Counted from the first letter of the stretch, positions 1 to 11,746 are shown. The stretch: 64,000 nucleotides of DNA from Micromonospora echinospora (GCF_900091495.1 NZ_LT607413.1:1984001-2048000); one strand, 5' to 3'. Numbers and translations are program-made. The notes: generated by a model not told the origin, from the letters alone.

Positions 1-1
1 C

Positions 2-1147
2 GCCGAGGTCGTGCGCCCGGCCGCAGCCGAGTGGGACGAGCGGGAGGAAACCCCGTGGCCGGTCATCCAGGAGGCGGCGAAGGTCGGCCTCTACGGCTTC
101 GAGTTCCTCATCACCTGCTTCGGCGACCCCACCGGCCTCTCCCTCCCGATCGCCAGCGAGGAACTCTTCTGGGGTGACGCCGGCATCGGGCTGAGCATCT
201 TCGGCACCTCCCTGGCCGTCGCCGCCATCTACGGCTCCGGCACCCCCGACCAGCTCGTCGAGTGGGTGCCCCAGTGCTTCGGCGACCCGGAGTCCCCGGC
301 CGTCGCCGCGTTCTGCTCCAGCGAACCCGAGGCCGGCTCCGACGTCGGCGCGATGCGCACCCGGGCGACCTACGACGAGGCCCGCGACGAGTGGGTGCTG
401 CGCGGGCAGAAGGCGTACGCCACCAACGGCGGGATCGCCGGGGTGCACGTGGTCACCGCATCGGTCGCCCCCGAGCTGGGCTCGCGCGGGCAGGCCGCGT
501 TCGTCGTACCGCCGGACACGCCGGGGTTGCACGCCACCCGGAAGCTACGCAAGCTGGGCCTGCGCGCGTCGCACACCGCCGACGTCTTCCTCGACGAGGT
601 ACGTGTACCCGGCCGCTGCCTGCTCGGCGGGCGGGAGGCCCTGCGGGAACGCCTCGACCGGGCCCGCTCCGGCCAGCGTGCCTCCGGTCAGGCGGCGATG
701 CGTACCTTCGAGCTGTCCCGTCCCACCGTCGGCGCGCAGGCGATCGGGGTGGCCCGGGCCGCCTACGAGTACGCCCTGGAGTACGCGAAGACGCGGGTCC
801 AGTTCGGCCGACCGATCATCGAGAACCAGGCGGTCGCGTTCGCGCTGGCCGACATGAAGATGGAGATCGACGCGGCCCGGCTGCTGGTGTGGCGGGCCTC
901 CTGGATGGGACGCAACGACAAGCCGTTCGCCGCCGGAGAGGGCTCGATGTCCAAGCTCAAGGCGGGCGAGGTGGCCGTCGCGGTCACCGAGAAGGCGGTG
1001 CAGTTGCTCGGCGGCGCGGGTTTCCTCCGCGACCATCCGGTCGAACGCTGGTACCGGGACGCCAAGATCTACACCATCTTCGAGGGGACGTCGGAGATCC
1101 AGCGGCTGGTGATCGCCCGCGCCATCTCCGGAATCCAGGTGCGCTGA
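2..1147 (+). CDS. Acyl-CoA dehydrogenase, 5' end outside the window
   Basis: FAD-dependent alpha,beta-desaturation of an acyl-CoA. The frame is open from base 2, so the N-terminus lies outside the window and the GTG at 11 is probably internal. Visible family features in order are SEPEAGSDV (flavin/substrate region), KAYATNG, the [12 protein letters not shown] segment of the C-terminal helical domain, and the terminal [10 protein letters not shown] motif, whose Glu corresponds to the catalytic base of medium-chain-type enzymes. About 380 residues are present, close to the usual full length, so probably only a few residues are missing. An acyl-CoA synthetase follows on the same strand, which suggests lipid or branched-chain acyl catabolism. 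Substrate chain length cannot be read from the sequence. Confidence 0.93.
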   Translation, partial: AEVVRPAAAEWDEREETPWPVIQEAAKVGLYGFEFLITCFGDPTGLSLPIASEELFWGDAGIGLSIFGTSLAVAAIYGSGTPDQLVEWVPQCFGDPESPAVAAFCSSEPEAGSDVGAMRTRATYDEARDEWVLRGQKAYATNGGIAGVHVVTASVAPELGSRGQAAFVVPPDTPGLHATRKLRKLGLRASHTADVFLDEVRVPGRCLLGGREALRERLDRARSGQRASGQAAMRTFELSRPTVGAQAIGVARAAYEYALEYAKTRVQFGRPIIENQAVAFALADMKMEIDAARLLVWRASWMGRNDKPFAAGEGSMSKLKAGEVAVAVTEKAVQLLGGAGFLRDHPVERWYRDAKIYTIFEGTSEIQRLVIARAISGIQVR

Positions 1148-1181
1148 CCACCTCGGCGTCTGTCCGGGGGCGGTTTGTCAG

Positions 1182-1239
1182 GTGGTAGCAGGGGACCCCT
1201 GCTCATCAAAATCCGGTAACAGGGGTCCCCTGCTACCAC
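1182..1239. repeat. 58-bp intergenic palindrome, copy 1
   Basis: This is a perfect 20-bp inverted repeat (1182-1201 and 1220-1239, arm beginning GTGGTAGCAGGGG) around an 18-nt loop. Each arm also contains the smaller palindrome CAGGGGACCCCTG, so alternative cruciforms are possible. Three more copies with the same 20-18-20 geometry lie at 11102, 13059 and 34790. Here it sits between two co-directional genes. It may act as a transcription terminator or processing site, but no T-tract follows. Confidence 0.9.
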
Positions 1240-1319
1240 CCCAGCCGGAACGCGGCGTAGCAGCGGGGACGGAACGGGGCAGCGGGGGCGGAGCGGAGCA
1301 GCGCGGGGAAGGAGCCGGG

Positions 1320-2882
1320 ATGGGTCTGCCGTTCGTCATCGCCACGCTGGCCCGGCGGGGGCTGCTCGCCCCCGGCGCGCCGGTCCGGGTCGCCGCCCAG
1401 CTCAACGCGCTGCGCCGGTGGGGTTTCAGCCTCGCCGGCGAGCTACGCCAGGCCGCCGCCCGGGACCCGCGCCGGATCGCGGTCGTCGACGAGCACGGCA
1501 CCGGCACCAGCTACGCAACCCTGCTCGACCGCTCCGAGCGGCTGGCCCGGGGGCTGCGGTCGGGGTTCGGGGTGCGCGGTGGCGACCGGGTGGGCGTGCT
1601 CTGCCGCAACCATGCCGGACTGATCGAGACGATGGTGGCGACCACCCTGCTCGGCGCGGATGCCGTCCTGGTCAACACCGGGCTCTCCGCCGGTCAACTG
1701 GTCACCGTCGCCGAGGAGCAGCGGTTACGCGTGCTCGTGCACGACGACGAGTTCGCCGACCGGAGCCTCGGCCTTCCCGCCGGGGTGCAGCGGATCGACG
1801 AGCGGGGGCACGCCGACCTGGTCGCCGGGGCGACGTCGGGCACCCTCGTCCCACCGGCCCGGGGCGGTCGGACCATCGTGCTGACCTCCGGCACCACCGG
1901 CACGCCGAAGGGCGCCCGGCGGCCCACCCCGAACGGCTTCGGGCCACTGGTGTCGATCATCGACCGGATCCCGCTGCGGGTCCACGACCGCGTCCTGATC
2001 GCCGCGCCGCTCTTCCACACCTGGGGGTACGCCGCCCTCCAGGTGTCCTTCGCGCTACGCGCCACCATCGTGCTGCACCGTCGGTTCGACCCGGCCACGA
2101 TGGTGGACGCCCTCGCCGCACAGCGTTGCGATGCGCTGTTCGCCGTACCGGTGATGCTGCAACGGCTGCTGGAGGTGCCGCCGCCCCAGCCCCGCCCACC
2201 GCTGCGGGTGGTGGCGGTGAGCGGGTCGGCGCTGCCCGGCGCGGTGTCCGGCGCCTTCATGGACAGCTACGGCGACGTCCTCTACAACCTGTACGGCTCC
2301 ACCGAGGTCTCCTGGGCCTCCATCGCCACCCCCGCCGACCTGCGTGCCCACCCGACCACGGCGGGCCGCCCGCCGCACGGCACGCGGGTGGCGGTCGTCG
2401 ACGAGGCCGGGCGGCCGGTGCCGCCGGGTCGGGTCGGGCGGATCCTCGTCGGCAACGAGATGCTCTTCGACGGGTACACCTCCGGTGCCGGACGCGAGCG
2501 CCACGACGGCCTGCTCGACACCGGTGACCTGGGGCGGCTCGACACCGACGGGCGGCTCTTCGTCGACGGCCGGGCCGACGACATGATCGTCTCGGGTGGG
2601 GAGAACGTCTTTCCGTCCGAGGTGGAGGACCTGCTCGCCCGTCTCCCCCAGGTACGCGAGGTCGCGGTGATCGGCGTCCCCGACGACGGGTACGGGCAGC
2701 GTCTCGCCGCCTTCGTCAGCCTGCACCCCGGCGAGACCCTCGACCCGGAGGCGGTACGCGAGTACGTCCGCCACCACCTCGCCCGATTCTCCGTCCCCCG
2801 GGACGTGACGTTCGTCGCGGCCCTGCCCCGGAACGCCACCGGCAAGGTCGTGACCAGGGAACTCCGTCGTCTTCTCGACTGA
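1320..2882 (+). CDS. Acyl-CoA synthetase (AMP-dependent synthetase/ligase)
   Basis: ANL-superfamily enzyme that adenylates a fatty or carboxylic acid and transfers it to CoA. The 520-aa protein carries the AMP-binding loop TSGTTGTPKG near residues 188-197, YGSTE near 325, DTGDLG near 400, the hinge region around VDGRADDMIVSGGENVFP, and the C-terminal catalytic lysine in NATGKVV near 508. The ATG at 1320 follows GGAAGGAG at good spacing. An in-frame GTG at 1182 would start inside the 58-bp palindrome and add 46 residues foreign to the family, so I reject it. It probably supplies acyl-CoA for the upstream dehydrogenase. The overall look is that of long-chain FadD enzymes, but the substrate is unknown. 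Confidence 0.93.
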   Translation: MGLPFVIATLARRGLLAPGAPVRVAAQLNALRRWGFSLAGELRQAAARDPRRIAVVDEHGTGTSYATLLDRSERLARGLRSGFGVRGGDRVGVLCRNHAGLIETMVATTLLGADAVLVNTGLSAGQLVTVAEEQRLRVLVHDDEFADRSLGLPAGVQRIDERGHADLVAGATSGTLVPPARGGRTIVLTSGTTGTPKGARRPTPNGFGPLVSIIDRIPLRVHDRVLIAAPLFHTWGYAALQVSFALRATIVLHRRFDPATMVDALAAQRCDALFAVPVMLQRLLEVPPPQPRPPLRVVAVSGSALPGAVSGAFMDSYGDVLYNLYGSTEVSWASIATPADLRAHPTTAGRPPHGTRVAVVDEAGRPVPPGRVGRILVGNEMLFDGYTSGAGRERHDGLLDTGDLGRLDTDGRLFVDGRADDMIVSGGENVFPSEVEDLLARLPQVREVAVIGVPDDGYGQRLAAFVSLHPGETLDPEAVREYVRHHLARFSVPRDVTFVAALPRNATGKVVTRELRRLLD

Positions 2883-2955
2883 CCGTCAGCGCATTCCGTC
2901 CACAGTGGTATTTTCGGTCGCCTTCTCCCCCGTCCGGGAACGTCCAGGAGCCGCC

Positions 2956-4500
2956 ATGGCAGGAGTTCGTCGCCGTCGTGCCCTCGGCCTGCTCGCCCTC
3001 GGTGCGTCCGCAGCGACCGCAGGCGCCTTCTGGCCCACGGCGTCCGACGACCGGCGGGTCGTCGCGGGGCGGCTCGGCTCCGACCGGAACTCCATCGGCT
3101 CCACCCGGGCCGCCGCGCCCACCGGCCCTGTCCCGGTCGTCCGGGAGAACCAGGCGCCCGGCATCACCTGGCCGCCCACCGACGGCCGGCGGCCGGGTGT
3201 CGACGACCGCCGTCGGCAGATCCAGGGGTACGCCTCGGCGACCAGCGTCGCCCACGGCGAGACCATCGACTTCCATGTCGCGGTCGACCCGGCCGGACCG
3301 TACCGGATCACGGTCGTCCGGCTCGGCTGGTACGGCGGGGCGGGTGCCCGGGAACTGCTGACCAGCCCCGAGCTGACCGGCGGGCCGCAGCCGCTGCCCG
3401 TGCCCCACCCGGAGACCGGGGCGCTGGCCTGCCGCTGGCCGGTCTCCTGGACGCTGCGCATCCCCGACGACTGGACGTCCGGGCTCTACCAGGCGATCTT
3501 CACCTCGGCCGAGGGCTGGCGGGGATACACCCCGTTCGTGGTACGCGACGACCGCCGGGCCGCCGCGCTCTGCGTGGTGGTGCCGTTCACCACGTACCAG
3601 GCGTACAACCAGTGGCCGATGGACGGCACCGTCGGGCGGAGCCTCTACTACGGCTATCGGCACGGGGTGCTCGACTACGAACGGCGGTCCTTCGACGTCT
3701 CGTACGACCGCCCGTACGCGGGCGAGGGCTGGCCCAAGCACCTGGACCGCGACCACGACTTCGTCCGCTGGGCGGAGAAGCGGGGCTACGACCTGACGTA
3801 CGCCACCACCGAGGACCTGCACAGCGGTCGGCTCGCCCCGGCCCGGCACCGGGGTCTGGTGTTCTGCGGCCACGACGAATACTGGTCGAGGGCGATGCGG
3901 ATCGCGGCGGAACGCGCGGTGGCGGCCGGGACCAGCCTGGCCTTCCTCGCCGCGAACAGCGTCTACTGGCACATCCGGCTGGGCCCGTCCGCCGACGGGC
4001 GACCCGAGCGGCTGGTCACCTGTTACAAGACGTCACCGGATCCGGGCGCGGACGCGGCCGGCGCGACGACCCACTGGCGGTCGGTCGCCCCGGACGGCAG
4101 CGACGCCGAACAGCGCCTGCTCGGCATCCAGTACAACGGCATCGTGGCGACCCCGCAGCCGCTGGTGGTCGCCGCCGCGGAGCACTGGTTCTGGGCCGGC
4201 TGCGGCGTGGCCGACGGGGACCGCATCCCCGGTCTGGTCGGTGGGGAGGCCGACGGCACCGTGTCGGGGAACCCGCGTCCCGCCGGGGTCACCGGGGTCA
4301 CCCTCGGCACCGCCTCCTACCCGAACCGGTACCGGCAGCAGCGGGTACAGAAGACCCACCTGTACGAGACGCCCCGGGGCGGCGTGGTCTTCGCCGCCGG
4401 GACGCTCTTCTGGACGATGGCCCTGCACCGGAACGGACACCGGGACGAACGGGTGGAGCGGGCCACCGCCAACCTGCTGGACCGCATTATCCGCAGCTGA
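2956..4500 (+). CDS. Exported N,N-dimethylformamidase-like protein
   Basis: The 514-aa product starts at the ATG at 2956 behind CAGGAG. It begins with a Tat-like signal (RRRR followed by the hydrophobic stretch ALGLLALGASAATAGAF), so export in folded form is likely. The body resembles the large-subunit domain of N,N-dimethylformamidase as found in many actinomycetes: LGWYGG, LYQAIFTS, GYTPFVVRD, VVPFTTYQAYNQW, FCGHDEYWS and the tail FAAGTLFWTMALHR. Established dimethylformamidases use an iron site in this subunit together with a small subunit. No small-subunit gene is visible nearby, so the substrate may differ. It ends convergent with purD. Confidence 0.75.
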   Translation: MAGVRRRRALGLLALGASAATAGAFWPTASDDRRVVAGRLGSDRNSIGSTRAAAPTGPVPVVRENQAPGITWPPTDGRRPGVDDRRRQIQGYASATSVAHGETIDFHVAVDPAGPYRITVVRLGWYGGAGARELLTSPELTGGPQPLPVPHPETGALACRWPVSWTLRIPDDWTSGLYQAIFTSAEGWRGYTPFVVRDDRRAAALCVVVPFTTYQAYNQWPMDGTVGRSLYYGYRHGVLDYERRSFDVSYDRPYAGEGWPKHLDRDHDFVRWAEKRGYDLTYATTEDLHSGRLAPARHRGLVFCGHDEYWSRAMRIAAERAVAAGTSLAFLAANSVYWHIRLGPSADGRPERLVTCYKTSPDPGADAAGATTHWRSVAPDGSDAEQRLLGIQYNGIVATPQPLVVAAAEHWFWAGCGVADGDRIPGLVGGEADGTVSGNPRPAGVTGVTLGTASYPNRYRQQRVQKTHLYETPRGGVVFAAGTLFWTMALHRNGHRDERVERATANLLDRIIRS

Positions 4501-4525
4501 CCCGGCCGGAGGGCGGTCCGCCCCG

Positions 4526-4565
4526 GCCCCGGTCAGCCGTCCCCAGCCCCGGTCAGCCGTCCCCG
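4526..4565. repeat. Two-copy 20-bp tandem duplication
   Basis: Two adjacent 20-bp units (4526-4545 and 4546-4565, core CCCCGGTCAGCCGTCCCC) differ only in the last base. They occupy most of the gap between the convergent dimethylformamidase-like gene and purD. They are probably a replication-slippage product, and no function is evident. Confidence 0.8.
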
Positions 4566-4582
4566 GCCGCGTCGTCCCGGCC

Positions 4583-5830
4583 TCAGCTCGGCAGGCGCAC
4601 CTCGCCGCGTACCGCCGCGTCGGCGATGTCGCTCCGGTGGTGCGAGCCGGGCAGTTCCACCCCGGCGACCAGCGCGTACGCCGCGTCCCGGGCGGCGGCG
4701 AGGTCCGGGCCGGTGGCCGTACCGCAGAGGACCCGGCCCCCGGCGGAGAGCAACGCGCCGTCGGCGGCCCGCCGCGTGCCGGCGTGGATGACGCCCGGTC
4801 GTTCCGCACCGGTGATCACGTCGCCGGTGCGGGGCGTGCCGGGGTAGTTGGCGGCGGCCAGCACCACGGTCACCGCGGCACCGTCACGCCAGTGCAGCGG
4901 CGGGTGCGCGGCGAGCGTGCCGGTGGCCGCCGCGTGCAGCAGCCCGCCGAGCGGCGACTCCAGCAGGGCGAGCACGACCTGGGTCTCCGGGTCGCCGAAC
5001 CGGGCGTTGAACTCGATCACGCGGGGGCCGGCGGCGGTGATCGCCAGGCCGACGTAGAGCAGCCCGGCGAACGGGGTGCCCCGGCGGCGCATCTCCGCCA
5101 GGGTCGGGTGCACCACCTCCCGCATCACCTGCTCGACCAGGCCGGGCGGAGCCCACGGCAGCGGCGCGTACGCCCCCATGCCGCCGGTGTTCGGGCCGGC
5201 GTCGCCGTCACCGACCCGCTTGAAGTCCTGCGCCGGCAGCAGCGGCACCGCCGCCTCGCCGTCGGTCACCACGAAGAGGGACACCTCGGGGCCGGCGAGG
5301 TACTCCTCGACCACCACCCGCCCGCACTCGGCGGCGTGGGCCAGCGCGGCGGCCCGGTCGTCGGTGACCACCACGCCCTTGCCGGCGGCCAGCCCGTCGT
5401 TCTTGACCACGTACGGCGCGCCGAACTCGTCCAGCGCGCGGGCGGTGCCCGCCTCGTCGGTGCAGGTGTAGGCGCGGGCGGTCGGCACCCCGGCGGCGAT
5501 CATCACGTCCTTGGCGAACGCCTTCGACCCCTCCAGCCGGGCGGCCTCGGCGGACGGCCCGAAGCAGGCGACGCCCTTGGCGCGGACCGCGTCGGCGACC
5601 CCGGCGACGAGGGGCGCCTCCGGCCCGATCACCACCAGGTCGACGCCCTCCTCGACGGCCAACCCGGCCACCGCCGCCGGATCCGCGGTGTCGACCTGCC
5701 GAAGCTCCGCCACACCCGCGATCCCCGGATTACCCGGTGCCGCGATCAGTCGTTCGACGGACGGATCAGCCGCCAGCCCGAGCGCCAGCGCGTGTTCCCG
5801 TCCACCTGATCCCACAAGAAGTACCCGCAC
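4583..5830 (-). CDS. purD: Phosphoribosylamine-glycine ligase (GAR synthetase)
   Basis: Second step of de novo purine synthesis: ATP-dependent ligation of glycine to 5-phosphoribosylamine in the cytoplasm. The 415-aa length is normal. The N-terminus MRVLLVGSGGREHALA is the family signature. A glycine-rich segment (GNPGIAGVA) and an ATP-grasp domain follow, with the metal-binding motif EFNARFGDPETQ near residues 272-283. It lies 117 bp downstream of purA on the same strand, so two purine genes may be co-transcribed despite a hairpin in the gap. The first methionine fits the family. Confidence 0.97.
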   Translation of the reverse strand: MRVLLVGSGGREHALALGLAADPSVERLIAAPGNPGIAGVAELRQVDTADPAAVAGLAVEEGVDLVVIGPEAPLVAGVADAVRAKGVACFGPSAEAARLEGSKAFAKDVMIAAGVPTARAYTCTDEAGTARALDEFGAPYVVKNDGLAAGKGVVVTDDRAAALAHAAECGRVVVEEYLAGPEVSLFVVTDGEAAVPLLPAQDFKRVGDGDAGPNTGGMGAYAPLPWAPPGLVEQVMREVVHPTLAEMRRRGTPFAGLLYVGLAITAAGPRVIEFNARFGDPETQVVLALLESPLGGLLHAAATGTLAAHPPLHWRDGAAVTVVLAAANYPGTPRTGDVITGAERPGVIHAGTRRAADGALLSAGGRVLCGTATGPDLAAARDAAYALVAGVELPGSHHRSDIADAAVRGEVRLPS

Positions 5831-5866
5831 GGGCCCCGATCCTACCCATCCCGCCGCCCGCTCTAG

Positions 5867-5923
5867 TTGATCAAGAAGTTCGCGTCCGGATCGGCTCGTC
5901 CGGTGCCGCCACTTCCTGATCGA
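5867..5923. terminator. Imperfect inverted repeat between purA and purD
   Basis: The arms TTGATCAAGAAGT (5867-5879) and ACTTCCTGATCGA (5911-5923) pair at 11 of 13 positions around a 31-nt loop. The element lies after the purA stop and before the purD start, both on the minus strand, so it could be an attenuator, a weak terminator or a repeat remnant. An 11-bp piece, CTAGTTGATCA, recurs in reverse orientation at 61625-61635. Confidence 0.4.
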
Positions 5924-5947
5924 CGAGGGGAGGCGGCGGGGAGGGGA

Positions 5948-8379
<2,432 letters not shown>

Positions 8380-8453
8380 CCGCCCTGTTCCGCACCGGAT
8401 GGGCGACTTCCAGGGCCTATCCTCGGCACGAGGGGACAGGGGGAGGAACCGTG

Positions 8454-10985
8454 GTGCACGAGAACGCCGACCGGGTCCGTCTGCCGGGCCAGCAGGGGGG
8501 ACCGGTCCCCGAACGGGACATCGAACCGCTTTGGCCGCCGGATCCGGCCCGGCCCGAGAAGGCCCCGGAGAGCCGGACTCCCGCCCGGCAATGGACGCCG
8601 ACGGAAAGTCCGGCTGCCCCGATCCCGGCGGCCGGTGGATCGGTGCCACGACCGGCGTCCCGGGTGACACCTCCGACGACCGGCGATGCCGCGACAGCGG
8701 ACGATCCGACGGTGTGGGCGCCGGACGGACATCCCGGCTGGCACCCGGCGCCTCCGTCGACCGGGACCCCGCTCGGCGCGGCCCCGCCCGACAGCGGCCC
8801 GAACGGCGCAGCAGCGGAGGGCGCTCCGGTCGCCCGCATCCCGGTCGACGCCACGGACGGCGCTCCGCCCAGCCGCGCGGACACCACCCCCACCCACGGC
8901 ACGGACGGCGCTCCGCCCGGCCGTGCCGACGGCACCCCCACGCGTGGCGCGTCGACCGGCCGTCCGGGCGGTGCGGCGGCAGCCGGCGATCCGGCGCGCG
9001 ACGGCTCGGGCGGTGGAGTGGCGCTCGGCGGCGGACGCCCCGACCCGGCCCGCCCGGCGGCCGGGCCACGACCGCAGGCGGACTCGCCGTGGGCGTACCC
9101 GCCGCAACGGTCGCACCACGCGCCGGTCGATGCCGACCAGCCGCCGGTGCCCCGTCAACAGCAGGCCGACGGCGGCAGCATCCCCGGCTGGTACCCGTTG
9201 CCGGCACCCCCGGTGAGCGGTGGTCCGCTGCCGCCCGGCAGCCACCCGGCCAGGCCAGCCGACGTGCCGCCGGCCGACGCCGGCAGCGCGACAGCCGACC
9301 CGACGCCGGCCGGCCTCGCGGACGCGGCTGGCACTGCGCCGACCGCTGGCCCGGCGCCGGGCACCACCGCTCCGCCGCCGGTCGGTGACTCTCGGCCGCA
9401 CGCCGACCTGCCGGCTGACGACGCAGTGCCGACAGCGGAGGCAGCACCGGCGGGCACCGGGGTTCCGGCCGACCGCATCGCGCCGATGGACCGGTCCGGA
9501 CCAGCCAGCGCAGCCGGACCAGCCGGACCAGCCAGCGGACCAGCGGACGCAGCCGGGCCAGCCGGCGGACCAGCGGGCCCAGGCGGACCAGCAGGCCTAG
9601 GCGGCGGACCAGCGGACAGGCCAGCGGGCGCAGGCGGACCCGCCACCAGATTCGGACCCGAGCCGCCGAACCTGCCGCCTCATGTGCACCAGTTCCACGG
9701 TGGGGCGTACCACGTCGGTGAGCAGCCGGCCGAGCCGGGCGACGCGACCTGGACGAACGGGCAGGTCGGCCCGCCGGGCGGGGCGTACGCGGGCAACGGT
9801 GACCCCACCTTCGCGCCAGCCGACGGCCCACCCCCGTCCGGCTGGGCACCGCTACCGGCGGCCACGCCGCCCGGCTGGCCGGTGAGCGGCGGTTGGGCCA
9901 CCGCCGCCGCCCCGGGTCCGGCAGCATCGGGCCCACCGGCCGGCCAGCACCATCCGGCTCCCGCCCAGCCGGACGGGCTGACGGCGGAGCCCGCCCCGCC
10001 CCGGGTACCGACGCCACCCGCGAGCTACTCGGAGCCGCTCTGGTCGGACGGCGCGACGCCGACCGCCGAGGACTTCGCCCGGCGGCGGCAGGCCCGCCCC
10101 GCCGACCCGGTGGCGACCATGGGCGTACGGGCCGTGCTGAACCGTACGACCCTGGGTCTGGTCAAGCTTCCACCCGGGCGGCACGAGCAGGAGGTCAAGC
10201 ACGACATCGAGATGGTCCGCCGCAACTTCGGCGGCCTCCGTCAGGTGACGGTGGTCAACCCGAAGGGCGGTGCCGGCAAGACGGTGGCGATCCTGCTGCT
10301 CGCCATGACCTTCGGCCAGAAGCGCGGTGGCTACGTCCTGGCCTGGGACAACAACGAGACCCAGGGGACCCTGGGAATGCGTGCCCAGCAGGACTTCCAC
10401 GCCCGGACGGTCCGGGACATGCTGCGGGACCTCGCCCAGTTCCAGGGCGCGCACGGGCGGGTCGGCGACCTGTCGCAGTACGTACGGTCCCAGGGCGAGG
10501 GGATGTTCGACGTCCTGGCCTCGGACGAGTCGGCGACCGGCGGCGAGATGCTGACCGCCTCGGCGTTCGCCGAGATCCGGGACGTGGTGAGCCGGTTCTA
10601 CAAGCTGATCTTCGTGGACACCGGGAACAACGTCCGGGCACAGAACTGGCAGGCCGCGATGGACGCGACCGACCAACTGGTGGTCACGATGTCCGCCCGG
10701 AACGACTCGGCGGAGACCGCCGCGCGGATGCTCGACCACCTGGAGCAGAGCGGACGGCAGCGACTGGTCCGGCAGGCGGTGACGGTGGTGTCGATGCCGC
10801 CGTCCCGGAAGGAGATCGACCTGCCCGCGATCCAGGAACACTTCGCGGCCCGGACCAGGGCGGTGCTGCTCGCGCCGTACGAGCGGTTGATCGACACCGG
10901 CGAGCCGATCCGGTACGGCCAGCTTTCCTCGGCGACCCGGGACGCCTGGTTGAAGATCGCCGCCTCGGTCGCCGAAGGGCTCTGA
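8454..10985 (+). CDS. ParA/MinD-like ATPase with a long Pro-rich N-terminus (EspI-like)
   Basis: The 843-aa protein has about 530 residues of Pro/Ala/Gly-rich disorder followed by a P-loop ATPase domain. The deviant Walker A NPKGGAGKT is near residues 602-610. WDNNETQGTLGMR, a Walker B-like IFVDTGNN and a C-terminal fold typical of the SIMIBI class follow. This architecture resembles EspI-type proteins of type VII secretion loci, but no ESX genes are nearby. GGAGG (8442-8446) precedes adjacent GTG codons at 8451 and 8454; spacing favours 8454. The upstream part of the open frame overlaps the previous gene and is rejected. A role in positioning or secretion control is inference. Confidence 0.8.
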   Translation: MHENADRVRLPGQQGGPVPERDIEPLWPPDPARPEKAPESRTPARQWTPTESPAAPIPAAGGSVPRPASRVTPPTTGDAATADDPTVWAPDGHPGWHPAPPSTGTPLGAAPPDSGPNGAAAEGAPVARIPVDATDGAPPSRADTTPTHGTDGAPPGRADGTPTRGASTGRPGGAAAAGDPARDGSGGGVALGGGRPDPARPAAGPRPQADSPWAYPPQRSHHAPVDADQPPVPRQQQADGGSIPGWYPLPAPPVSGGPLPPGSHPARPADVPPADAGSATADPTPAGLADAAGTAPTAGPAPGTTAPPPVGDSRPHADLPADDAVPTAEAAPAGTGVPADRIAPMDRSGPASAAGPAGPASGPADAAGPAGGPAGPGGPAGLGGGPADRPAGAGGPATRFGPEPPNLPPHVHQFHGGAYHVGEQPAEPGDATWTNGQVGPPGGAYAGNGDPTFAPADGPPPSGWAPLPAATPPGWPVSGGWATAAAPGPAASGPPAGQHHPAPAQPDGLTAEPAPPRVPTPPASYSEPLWSDGATPTAEDFARRRQARPADPVATMGVRAVLNRTTLGLVKLPPGRHEQEVKHDIEMVRRNFGGLRQVTVVNPKGGAGKTVAILLLAMTFGQKRGGYVLAWDNNETQGTLGMRAQQDFHARTVRDMLRDLAQFQGAHGRVGDLSQYVRSQGEGMFDVLASDESATGGEMLTASAFAEIRDVVSRFYKLIFVDTGNNVRAQNWQAAMDATDQLVVTMSARNDSAETAARMLDHLEQSGRQRLVRQAVTVVSMPPSRKEIDLPAIQEHFAARTRAVLLAPYERLIDTGEPIRYGQLSSATRDAWLKIAASVAEGL
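8853..8948 (+). repeat. 48-bp in-frame tandem duplication
   Basis: Two exact-length 48-bp units (8853-8900 and 8901-8948) encode TDGAPPSRADTTPTHG and TDGAPPGRADGTPTRG in the Pro-rich arm of the ATPase. The frame is kept, which is consistent with expansion of a disordered linker. A second low-complexity block (Gly-Pro-Ala, roughly 9480-9650) follows in the same arm. Confidence 0.85.
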
Positions 10986-10990
10986 GCGAC

Positions 10991-11095
10991 CGGCACCCCG
11001 CGCACCCCGCCCGAGGCGCCCGGAGCGCGCTCGGGGTGCTCGGGGTGCGCGGGGTGCGCGGGGTGCGCGGGGTGCGCGGGGTGCGCGGGGTGCCG
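10991..11095. terminator. Hairpin built on a 9-bp tandem repeat
   Basis: CGGCACCCCGCGCACCCCG (10991-11009) is exactly complementary to 11077-11095. The right side of the hairpin is an array of about seven 9-bp GGGGTGCGC-type units (11033-11095), so many alternative 19-bp stems can form. It starts 6 bases after the ParA-like stop codon and is likely to stop or stall transcription. Confidence 0.65.
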
Positions 11096-11101
11096 GGTTG
11101 G

Positions 11102-11159
11102 GTGCCTGCAGGGGCCCCCTGCTACTCAAAAAGCGGTAACAGGGGACCCCTGCTACCAC
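11102..11159. repeat. 58-bp intergenic palindrome, copy 2
   Basis: It has the same 20-18-20 design as the copy at 1182. The right arm (11140-11159) is intact and the left arm (11102-11121) has several changes. The loop (11122-11139) keeps the shared ...AAAAAGCGGTAA end. It ends two bases before the stop codon of the convergent DUF3151 gene, so it lies exactly between two converging transcripts. Confidence 0.85.
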
Positions 11160-11160
11160 G

Positions 11161-11589
11161 TCAGTCGCTGGCGAGGGCGTCGCCGGCAGCCGGGTCGCAG
11201 TCGCGGAGGAACTGGGCACAGCGAGCGGCCTCGTCCGCCTCGCCGATCTCGTCGGCCGCCCGGGAGAGCACGTACAGGCAACGGAGGAAACCGCGGTTCG
11301 GCTCGTGCGACCACGGCACCGGACCGTGCCCGCGCCAGCCGTTGCGACGGAGCTGGTCCAGGCCCCGGTGGTAGCCGGTCCGCGCGAACGCGTACGCCGG
11401 AACGACCTGGCCCTGCGCGAGTGCCCGGGTGGCCAGCACGGCCCAGCCCGCGCTGAAGGTCGGGAAGCGGGCCGCCACCTCGGCGTACGCCTCGTCGGTG
11501 TCCGCCTCGTAGGCGGTGGCCAGCGTTGCCTCGGCCTCGTCGTTGACGGGCAGGAGGGTGGCCGGTGGCTCAGGCAAGAGGTTCTGCAT
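11161..11589 (-). CDS. DUF3151 family protein
   Basis: The 142-aa soluble protein begins MQNLLPEPPATLLPVND. It contains the conserved block FPTFSAGWAVLA, YAFARTGYHRGLD and GHGPVPWSHEPNRGFLRCL typical of DUF3151. The function of the family is unknown to me. I chose the ATG at 11589 because family members start with MQNLLP; the 27 residues upstream are Arg-rich and unlike it. No clear ribosome site precedes it. In M. tuberculosis the likely orthologue (Rv0360c) also lies between purA and fba. Confidence 0.8.
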   Translation of the reverse strand: MQNLLPEPPATLLPVNDEAEATLATAYEADTDEAYAEVAARFPTFSAGWAVLATRALAQGQVVPAYAFARTGYHRGLDQLRRNGWRGHGPVPWSHEPNRGFLRCLYVLSRAADEIGEADEAARCAQFLRDCDPAAGDALASD

Positions 11590-11746
11590 CGTCTCATTCA
11601 ACCCGCTTCGTCGGCCGGGCCGCGAGCGGGTCCGGCCAGGTCGTCGGCTGAACGGCTGAGCCCCGGCCACGCCTGTGGCCCATGTCGACCACTGTTCACC
11701 TCGACTACAAATGATGTTCCGGAGCCTCCCCAGGAACCGGTTTCAC

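Noticed and set aside
1182..1319. N-terminal extension of the acyl-CoA synthetase starting inside the palindrome
   Set aside because: The residues are translated repeat DNA, unlike any AMP-ligase N-terminus, and the ATG at 1320 has a strong ribosome site.
5867..5923. Purine riboswitch or PurR box between purA and purD
   Set aside because: The inverted repeat does not resemble a known purine aptamer or PurR box; kept only as a possible terminator or repeat remnant.
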